Shown: positions 60,019 to 64,000 of the stretch, in pieces
How the letters are laid out: the number at the start of each line of letters is the position of its first letter
How positions within the stretch are numbered: position 1 is the first letter of the stretch
Assembly (NCBI RefSeq): GCF_002934005.1
Contig: NZ_PGEM01000024.1
Coordinates: 1-64,000, forward strand
From: Cuspidothrix issatschenkoi CHARLIE-1
GTDB lineage: Bacteria; Cyanobacteriota; Cyanobacteriia; Cyanobacteriales; Nostocaceae
Direction: 5' to 3'
Length of the DNA: 64,000 bases
Translations under genes and position numbers: made by a program
The notes under the pieces: model-generated
What the model was told of the DNA's origin: nothing
Seen by the model: the letters and a program-made list of their open reading frames with translations, nothing else
Databases searched by the model: none

Positions 60019-62169
60019 ATGAAATACCAATTTATTAAACAGCATAGCGAAGAAGATTGTGGTGCAGCTTGTTTAGCGGCGATCGCTAAATATTACGGTC
60101 AAACATTTACCCTTAACCGTGTGCGGGAAGCCGTAGGAACAGGACAATTTGGTACTACTTTATTAGGATTAAAACGAGGAGCAGAAATCCTCGGTTTTAA
60201 AGCCAGTCCTGTCAAAACTTCCCCAGAAATATTAGATAAAATTAAAGAAGCACCCTTACCAGCAATTATTCATTGGCAAGGGAATCATTGGGTTGTTTTA
60301 TATGGTAAAAAAGGTAAAAAATTTCTAATTGCAGATCCCGCAGTGGGAATGCGTTATCTTTCTAAAGAAGATATAAAAGAAGCTTGGACAGATTGGTTAT
60401 TATTATTAGTAGAACCAGATCCGATCCGATTTTTTACTCAAAAGCAAGATCAGATCGGTGGTTTTTGGCGTTTCTTCACACGAGTTTGGATTTATCGCGG
60501 CATTTTATTCCAAGCTTTACCTCTCAATTTAGTATTGGGTATTCTGTCTTTAGCTTCACCCTTCTTGCTGCAAATTCTCACCGATGATGTATTAGTTAGG
60601 GGTGATACAAAATTATTAACTACAGTAGTAATTACTGTAGTAGTCATGAATATTATTTCTCATAGCCTCTCATTTGTCCAATCTAACTTAATTGCCCATT
60701 TTGCTCAAAGAATGCAATTAGGATTAGTTCTGGAATTTGGGCGGCAGATTCTGCGTTTACCACTAACTTACTATGAAAGTCGTCGCAGTGGTGAAGTTGT
60801 TAGTCGTTTACAAGATATTGACCAAATTAATCAATTAATTGCTCAAGTTATTGTTGGTTTACCCAGTCAATTTTTTATTGCGATTATCTCTTTAGGTTTC
60901 ATGTTTTTCTATAGCTGGAAACTGACCTCAATAGCTTTATTAATTTCTGTGGTTATGACCATATCTACTTTTATTTTCCAGCCCACATTACAACAAAAAA
61001 CTAATGAACTGTTAGTTACAGAAGCGGAAACCCAAGGGGTTTTAGTGGAAACTTTTAAAGGTGCATTAACCCTCAAAACAACTGCATCAGGTAGACAATT
61101 TTGGGATGAATTACAAAATCGCTTTAATCGTCTAGCTAGGCTAACATTTCAGACTATGCAAATTGGGATTATTAATAATACCTTTTCTGGCTTTGTTTCT
61201 GGCATTGGTAGCATAATTTTGCTCTGGTTTGGTGGCTATTTAGTAATTAACCCGGCGGAAAACATTACCATTGGGCAATTACTAGCATTCAACTCAATGA
61301 ATGGTAACTTTATCTCTTTAATTAGTACAGTTATTAATTTTGTTGATGAATTTACTCGTGCTAAAACTGCTACAAGACGGTTAACAGAAGTAATTGATGC
61401 TACTCCAGAAGAAAATGATGATGGTAAAAAACCTTTTGCCACAATTTCTGATAATGCTGATATTATTTGTACAAATTTAACCTTCCATTATCCTGGTCGT
61501 ATTGACTTATTAGATGATTTTTCTTTAATAATTCCTGGAGGTAAAAATACTGCTTTAATTGGTAAATCTGGCTGTGGTAAAAGTACATTAGCTAAATTAA
61601 TTTCTGGTTTATATCAACTGCAATCTGGTAATATTAGGATTGGGCTTTATAATCTCCAAGACCTGTCTTTAGAATCTCTGCGTCAACAGGTTGTACTTGT
61701 TCCCCAAGATGCCCATTTTTGGAATCGTTCTATTATCGAAAATTTCCGATTAGGATCACCTCATGCTACCTTTGAGGAAATTGTTAAAGCTTGTCAAATT
61801 ACTGGTGCTGATGAATTTATCAGCAAACTTCCCGAAACATATCAAACTATTTTAGGTGAATTTGGTGCTAATATTTCCGGTGGACAAAAGCAAAGATTAG
61901 CATTAGCTAGAGCCATTGTGATAGATCCAGCAATTCTGATTTTAGATGAGTCTACTAGTGGTTTAGACCCCGTTAGCGAAGCCCAAGTTTTAGACCAACT
62001 ATTTGAACATCGTCAAGGGAAAACAACGATTTTTATTACTCACAGACCGAAAGTAATTAATCGTGCTGATTGGATTGTTTTGATAGATCAAGGTAAGTTG
62101 AAATTAGAAGGTTCTTTAGAAGATTTATGTGGTAAATCAGGAGATCATTTAGATTTTGTTATCCCTTAA
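60019..62169 (+). CDS. Peptidase-containing ABC transporter (PCAT, C39 family)
   Basis: This 716-residue inner-membrane protein removes Gly-Gly leaders and exports the core peptide. The N-terminal C39 peptidase (1-about 135) has Gln8, catalytic Cys14 in SEEDCGAACLAAIAKYYG, His90 in WQGNHWVVLYG and Asp106 in LIADPAVGMRY, all in place. The six-TM exporter domain is at about 155-450. The nucleotide-binding domain has Walker A LIGKSGCGKSTLAKLISG near 514, signature GANISGGQKQRLALARAI near 617, and Walker B AILILDESTSGLDP near 637. It runs into the hlyD-type gene 17 bp later. No TolC gene is nearby. Confidence 0.96.
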   Translation: MKYQFIKQHSEEDCGAACLAAIAKYYGQTFTLNRVREAVGTGQFGTTLLGLKRGAEILGFKASPVKTSPEILDKIKEAPLPAIIHWQGNHWVVLYGKKGKKFLIADPAVGMRYLSKEDIKEAWTDWLLLLVEPDPIRFFTQKQDQIGGFWRFFTRVWIYRGILFQALPLNLVLGILSLASPFLLQILTDDVLVRGDTKLLTTVVITVVVMNIISHSLSFVQSNLIAHFAQRMQLGLVLEFGRQILRLPLTYYESRRSGEVVSRLQDIDQINQLIAQVIVGLPSQFFIAIISLGFMFFYSWKLTSIALLISVVMTISTFIFQPTLQQKTNELLVTEAETQGVLVETFKGALTLKTTASGRQFWDELQNRFNRLARLTFQTMQIGIINNTFSGFVSGIGSIILLWFGGYLVINPAENITIGQLLAFNSMNGNFISLISTVINFVDEFTRAKTATRRLTEVIDATPEENDDGKKPFATISDNADIICTNLTFHYPGRIDLLDDFSLIIPGGKNTALIGKSGCGKSTLAKLISGLYQLQSGNIRIGLYNLQDLSLESLRQQVVLVPQDAHFWNRSIIENFRLGSPHATFEEIVKACQITGADEFISKLPETYQTILGEFGANISGGQKQRLALARAIVIDPAILILDESTSGLDPVSEAQVLDQLFEHRQGKTTIFITHRPKVINRADWIVLIDQGKLKLEGSLEDLCGKSGDHLDFVIP

Positions 62170-62186
62170 TATTTTCTGATAAAAAT

Positions 62187-63587
62187 ATGCTTTACACTCA
62201 TCAACAAGAATTCAATTCTGTCATTGAACATGATCATTCACTTCCTCCTATCAGTCCTTGGACATCTTTAGCAGGTGTATTTCTGGTCGGTACTGTCATC
62301 ACTACTATTTCTCTATCTTCATGGGTGAAATATAATGTCACAGTTAAAACTGCCGCTATCATTCGTCCCATTGGGGAAACTCGTGTAGTGCAATCAAAGA
62401 TAGAAGGAACCATTAAAAATGTTGTCGTTAAAGAAAATCAAACTGTAAAACAAGGAGAAGAAATTGCTGTCTTAGATACAGAACAATTGTTAATTAAAAA
62501 AAGCCAATTGGAAGAAAATATCAAACAAAACAAATTACAAATCATTCAAATTTATGCCCAAAATCGCACTTTAAACCATCAAATGATGGCAGAAAAAAAA
62601 GCTATAGAAAGAATAATTAATGCTGCTCAACAAGATTTATTAAGAAATCAAAGAGAATATCAAGAGCGTACAATTAATACTGAAGGTGAGTTAAAGACAG
62701 CAGAGGTAAATATTCAAAAAGAATTAGTAGATTTACAAAAAGCCCAAGCTGATTTAGAATTTGCCAAAGTAGATCGTGACCGTTATGAACAGTTAGCAAA
62801 AGTGGGTGCAGTTGGCAACCGAGAATTTGAACAAAAAAAGCTAGTTGTTGAACAAACAAACTTAACTCTACAAGCGGCACAAAAAGCTGTTGATATTGCT
62901 AAAATAAAGGTCAGATCAAATCAAGCTGCCATTAATCCAACTACGGCAATGGTGAAGATGGCAGAAGAACGCATTGCCCAAGAAATTGCTAAAGGTGAAG
63001 CAAATATAGCTGCTTTAAATAAAGAAAGAGAAGGATTAATTCAGCGCTTAGTGGAAATCCAAGCCCAAATTAAACAATCACAAAAAGAACTACAACAAGT
63101 AGAAAATCAACGCAAGAATAGTATTATTGTTGCTCCTAGTAACGGCATTATTTTTAAACTTAATTTACGCAACTCTGGTCAATTTATCCGCGCTGGAGAA
63201 TCTATTGCTGAAATTGTACCTAATACCGCTTCTTTAGTCATTAAAGCCATGATTCCTGCTGGAGAAATCAAAAAAGTTGCTGTTGGTCAAAAAGTAGAAT
63301 TACGGATTGATGCTTGCCCCTATCCTGATTATGGAACTGCTAAGGGTGTAGTTAAAACCATTGCTCCTGATGCCATAATCTCTCAAAATAAAGATACCAA
63401 TATGCCAATTTCTTCTCCTATCAACTATTTTGAAGCTACTATTCAACCTGAAAATATTTCTTTTGGAAATAATAGTCGCAAATGTTTATTGCAAGTAGGA
63501 ATGAATGCTACAGCCGAAATTATTTCTAGAGAAGAAACAGCATTACATTTTATGCTCAGAAAAGCTAGGTTAATGACTGATTTATGA
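62187..63587 (+). CDS. HlyD-family membrane fusion protein
   Basis: The periplasmic adaptor that links the PCAT to an outer-membrane channel for one-step secretion. The 466-residue protein has one TM segment near residues 31-50, the first lipoyl half (TRVVQSKIEGTIKNVVVKEN), a long coiled coil of about 190 residues rich in Gln, Glu and Lys, the second lipoyl half (IIVAPSNGIIFKLNLRNSGQ), and a beta-barrel part with IKKVAVGQKVELRIDACPYP. It is the last gene of the peptide-export operon. The length is normal for this subfamily. Confidence 0.94.
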   Translation: MLYTHQQEFNSVIEHDHSLPPISPWTSLAGVFLVGTVITTISLSSWVKYNVTVKTAAIIRPIGETRVVQSKIEGTIKNVVVKENQTVKQGEEIAVLDTEQLLIKKSQLEENIKQNKLQIIQIYAQNRTLNHQMMAEKKAIERIINAAQQDLLRNQREYQERTINTEGELKTAEVNIQKELVDLQKAQADLEFAKVDRDRYEQLAKVGAVGNREFEQKKLVVEQTNLTLQAAQKAVDIAKIKVRSNQAAINPTTAMVKMAEERIAQEIAKGEANIAALNKEREGLIQRLVEIQAQIKQSQKELQQVENQRKNSIIVAPSNGIIFKLNLRNSGQFIRAGESIAEIVPNTASLVIKAMIPAGEIKKVAVGQKVELRIDACPYPDYGTAKGVVKTIAPDAIISQNKDTNMPISSPINYFEATIQPENISFGNNSRKCLLQVGMNATAEIISREETALHFMLRKARLMTDL

Positions 63588-64000
63588 AGATTAACCAGTA
63601 ATATAGAACTCATATTTGATTTTTGAAAAAAATTAGGTATTGTAGGGTATGGTTCGGCAAGCTCACCCAGCATATCAGATATTACAAATCTGTTTATTGA
63701 TAGAATTTACGCAGTCTGATGCACCCTACGTATCTGATTTATAAAGATTTAGCAGTAATATCGGCTCAAATTATATAGATATTGTATTGGATATCCGACT
63801 TATTAAATAAGTCGGGTATATTGTTGTTCATAATTTTTTGATAATTTTTACAAAATATCTTGATAATAACTTTAATTGATTAATATTGAGTAAACGATTC
63901 TACTCTTACAACAATTTTTTGTCAATCTGGCATTTAATTATTCGGTAATGTTTATTACTGATTAACTCGGATAATACTGGCTACTATATTTAGTCAAACT
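63588..64000. other. Region after the export operon: repeats only
   Basis: No gene seen. It contains the TGTAGGGTATGGTTCGGCAA repeat (about 63640-63730, related to 47440-47540). A hairpin ATATCCGACTTATT/AATAAGTCGGGTAT lies at 63791-63819 and may end the operon. The rest is AT-rich. Confidence 0.6.

Overview
The window is chromosomal DNA of a filamentous, most likely heterocyst-forming cyanobacterium of the order Nostocales. Evidence: many HIP1 octamers (GCGATCGC), the phycobiliprotein lyase CpcT, carotenoid hydroxylase CrtR, the global nitrogen regulator NtcA, a fraC-fraD-fraE filament-integrity (septal junction) operon, and the dispersed short repeats usual in Nostoc/Anabaena relatives. The DNA is AT-rich, and the spaces between genes are crowded with small palindromic repeats and MITE-like elements.

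Layout. 0-11 kb: core genes (msrA cut by the window edge, tsaC-like, a histidine kinase with an eroded ATPase domain, a GNAT acetyltransferase, pdhB-secD-secF, moeA, ubiD). 11-14 kb: an accessory patch with a signal-peptide ligand-binding protein fused in frame to a domain that has its own ribosome-binding site, a broken XRE regulator, and tRNA-Cys. 14-22 kb: cpcT, the pstS-pstC-pstA-pstB phosphate transporter, lysC and ynfA. 22-31.5 kb: a cytochrome c6-like/aldo-keto reductase operon, crtR and pyk, set among several toxin-antitoxin loci; one mazF has been cut by a 208-bp MITE with a visible 8-bp target duplication. 31.7-34.3 kb: rmlC-rmlD-rmlA for dTDP-rhamnose. 34.4-42.3 kb: a class II aldolase, conserved cyanobacterial genes (DUF3146, YqgF-like, DUF3084), ntcA, fabI, hisB and an ABC ATPase. 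42.3-47.3 kb: a highly structured non-coding region, a Wza-like export protein, and the fra operon on the minus strand. 47.6-58.2 kb: tandem cobO, NuiA-like and Uma2 proteins, a modB-modC fusion, a UPF0175/DUF3368 toxin-antitoxin pair, an IS4-type remnant beside a decayed xisH, proS and an acyltransferase.

58.6-63.6 kb: a peptide-export locus. It has three small precursors with Gly-Gly or Ser-Gly leaders, two intrinsic terminators between them, a C39-peptidase ABC transporter (PCAT) and an HlyD-type adaptor. No modification enzyme is visible before the window ends, so this looks like an unmodified bacteriocin-like or signalling-peptide system. It is the best candidate for undescribed biology here. 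The second is the structured RNA candidate at about 42546-42873, which could be an orphan transposon-associated omega-RNA. All calls come from reading the sequence; no database search was run.
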